Positions 62,581-64,000 of a stretch of DNA of 64,000 bases are shown here, in pieces. Below the pieces are notes generated by a model. That model was not told where the DNA came from. It did not search any database and was given only the letters and a program-made list of their open reading frames with translations. Source of the stretch: Sphaerotilus mobilis. Lineage in GTDB: Bacteria > Pseudomonadota > Gammaproteobacteria > Burkholderiales > Burkholderiaceae_C. The DNA lies in contig NZ_SGWV01000014.1 of NCBI RefSeq assembly GCF_004216565.1, positions 25,932-89,931 of the forward strand. The letters are read 5' to 3'. How positions within the stretch are numbered: the first letter of the stretch is position 1; the number at the start of each line of letters is the position of its first letter. Made by a program: the position numbers and the translations under genes.

Positions 62581-63741
62581 TCAGGACTTCGGCGCGGCCA
62601 CCGCTGCGGCCTTGGTCGGCAGTGTCGGGGCCGTCACGATGCGCACCGTGTCGCCGTCGCTCAGGAAAGCGCCACCCTGGCGCACCACCCGCGCGCTCGC
62701 ATCGAGGCCTTCGACGGCCACGCGCTGATCCAGCCGCGCCAGCACACGCACGACGGTCTGCCGCACCTTCTGGTCGGCGCCGACCTGCATGACCACCGCG
62801 CGGCCATCGCGCAGCAGCACGGCGCTGGCCGGCAGCGTCAGGGACGGCCGGCTGTCGAAGCTGAACTCGCCGCGCGCGAACATGCCCGGCTTGAGGTCGC
62901 CTTCCGGGCCGACGGGCAGGTCGACCAGGACCAGGCCGTTACGGCTCTGCGCATCGACCGTCGGGGCGATCTTGCGCACCTTGCCGGTGACGCTGCGGCC
63001 AGCCGGCGTCGTCAGCTGGGCCTTGTCGCCGGCCTTCAGTCGGACCAGTTCGGCGGCGGGCACCTCGGCGCGCCACTCGATGCGGCCACCGCGGATCAGC
63101 TTGAACAGGTCGACCCCGGCGCCGCCGATGGCGCCGACCGTGGCGGTGCGGGCGCTGATCACGCCGTCGTCGGGCGCGACCACGCGGGTCTGCGCCAGGC
63201 GCAACTGCTGGGCCTGCACGGCGGCCTGGGCGGCCGCCACGCCGGCCTGCGCCGCCGTTTCGGCGCTCAGGGCCTGCTGAATCTGCTGGGCGCTCAGCGC
63301 GCCGGTGTCGCGCAAGGCACGGGTGCGTTCGGCGTTGTCGACCGCATCGGCCTGGGCGGCCCGGGCCTGTGCCAACGCGGCTTCCAGCTGGGCCAGGTCG
63401 GCCCGGATCGTTTCGCTGTTGAAGACCGCCAGCAGCTGGCCCTTGCGGACCCGGTCGCCGACATCGACCCGCACCTCGACCAGCCGCAGGCCGGCGATTT
63501 CGGCGCCGATGCTGGCTTCCTGCCAGGCGGCGATGTTGCCGTTGGCCTGCAAGGTCACCGGGACCTGGGCGCTGACGGGGCTGACGACCTCGACGCTGAG
63601 CGCGGCCTTGGCCGATGCCGGTGCCGATGCAGGTGCGCTGGTCTGGGCTTGTGCCAGCGGCAGGCTGCAGGGCAGGGCCATCAGCGCGGCAAGGGCGGCG
63701 GTGACGAGGGCAGGGCGGACAGGGCGAGCGGGCAGTGGCAT
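62581..63741 (-). CDS. RND efflux adaptor (membrane fusion protein)
   Basis: This 386-residue periplasmic adaptor has a signal peptide (ALVTAALAALMALPCSLPLAQAQ), a lipoyl/biotinyl-like split domain (VEVRVDVGDRVRKGQLLAVF; TRVVAPDDGVISARTATVG), an Ala-rich coiled-coil hairpin and a beta-barrel (GRIEWRAEVPAAELVRLKAGD). It links the pump to an outer-membrane channel. ATG 63741 gives a normal signal peptide; the frame also allows 63795. It is the first gene of the pump operon. Confidence 0.9.
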   Translation of the reverse strand: MPLPARPVRPALVTAALAALMALPCSLPLAQAQTSAPASAPASAKAALSVEVVSPVSAQVPVTLQANGNIAAWQEASIGAEIAGLRLVEVRVDVGDRVRKGQLLAVFNSETIRADLAQLEAALAQARAAQADAVDNAERTRALRDTGALSAQQIQQALSAETAAQAGVAAAQAAVQAQQLRLAQTRVVAPDDGVISARTATVGAIGGAGVDLFKLIRGGRIEWRAEVPAAELVRLKAGDKAQLTTPAGRSVTGKVRKIAPTVDAQSRNGLVLVDLPVGPEGDLKPGMFARGEFSFDSRPSLTLPASAVLLRDGRAVVMQVGADQKVRQTVVRVLARLDQRVAVEGLDASARVVRQGGAFLSDGDTVRIVTAPTLPTKAAAVAAPKS

Positions 63742-63851
63742 GGTGTCGATCTGGTGCTGTTCATCGGGCACCGGCTGCGGCTGCGGCAGGTGCATCGACC
63801 GTTGCGCCGCAGTTTACTGGTCGGCCTTGACAACGACGCCCCACCAACGCC

Positions 63852-63919
63852 GAGGGCCCCGCGCCTTGCAGCGCGGGGCCCTCGTGACGGATGAGGCGGA
63901 CCGGTTGATCCGCCTCATC
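63852..63919. repeat. Two strong tandem hairpins
   Basis: GAGGGCCCCGCGC (63852-63864) pairs perfectly with GCGCGGGGCCCTC (63871-63883), and GATGAGGCGGA (63890-63900) pairs perfectly with TCCGCCTCATC (63909-63919). They lie between the end of the right-edge gene and the pump adaptor. Neither is followed by a T-tract on the minus strand; termination or message protection is possible. Confidence 0.6.
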
Positions 63920-63942
63920 GGATCAAGGCTGATCCAGATCGA

Positions 63943-64000
63943 TCAGAGCAGGCCCTTGAGCAGCCGGCCCATCTCCGACGGGTTGCGGGTGATGGTGAAG
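63943..64000 (-). CDS. C-terminal end of a gene entering from the right
   Basis: The last 18 codons of an open frame end in TGA at 63943-63945 and read FTITRNPSEMGRLLKGLL. The two hairpins directly after the stop support a real gene end. The piece is too short for a family call. Confidence 0.45.
   Translation of the reverse strand, partial: FTITRNPSEMGRLLKGLL

Overview
The window is GC-rich, tightly packed chromosomal DNA. Its gene set (FNR and HemN, a phenol meta-cleavage operon with a DmpR-type activator, EpsDEFG, an NdvB-type glucan synthase, DUF1840/DUF1428/DUF883 proteins and many Crp/Fnr paralogues) suggests a betaproteobacterium of the order Burkholderiales, perhaps near Leptothrix, Rubrivivax or Ideonella. 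The taxonomic placement is inferred from gene content only. I saw no rRNA, tRNA, CRISPR array, insertion sequence or prophage.

Layout. 0-4.2 kb: the 5' part of fnr diverges from hemN across an FNR-type box, followed by a TauE/SafE-like membrane protein and icd with a clear terminator. 4.4-10.4 kb: a SUI1 protein, a chemoreceptor, and on the opposite strand a photoactive yellow protein (PYP) gene translationally coupled to its chromophore-activating ligase; the ligase carries an acyl-carrier-like N-terminal region. DUF3616 and DUF1428 genes follow. 10.5-19.6 kb: a giant cyclic beta-1,2-glucan synthase gene preceded by two small genes. 19.6-25.2 kb: a regulatory island with three Crp/Fnr regulators, a short diguanylate cyclase, DUF1840, a YqjD/YqjE-like operon and a thioesterase. 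Nearly every promoter region here carries the same inverted repeat (GTGCG-N4-CGCAC), six copies in all. 25.2-32.9 kb: metallophosphoesterase, lipid-kinase-like protein, HPF-like protein, VOC protein, a fourth Crp/Fnr protein and an SbcCD-like pair. 33-36.7 kb: a membrane diguanylate cyclase behind a 22-bp palindrome, an apparently circularly permuted photolyase/cryptochrome-like protein, and a YdjM-like membrane protein. 37-41.3 kb: epsDEFG. 41.4-53.9 kb: a complete phenol hydroxylase and meta-cleavage operon on the minus strand, order K-L-M-N-O-P-Q-B-C-E-H-D-F-G-I. 54.2-56.7 kb: the divergent sigma-54 activator and a GntR-type regulator. 56.7-63.7 kb: a PAS-GGDEF-EAL protein and an RND pump with its adaptor.

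How the parts work together. The phenol operon encodes every step from phenol to pyruvate and acetyl-CoA, and its divergent activator has a good DmpR/XylR-type upstream site between the genes. PYP and its ligase form a blue-light module next to a chemoreceptor, although no tyrosine ammonia-lyase is visible. Light sensing, cyclic-di-GMP turnover (two cyclases, one likely phosphodiesterase), glucan and exopolysaccharide export, and several Crp/Fnr regulators together suggest control of motile versus surface-attached life; this link is inference.
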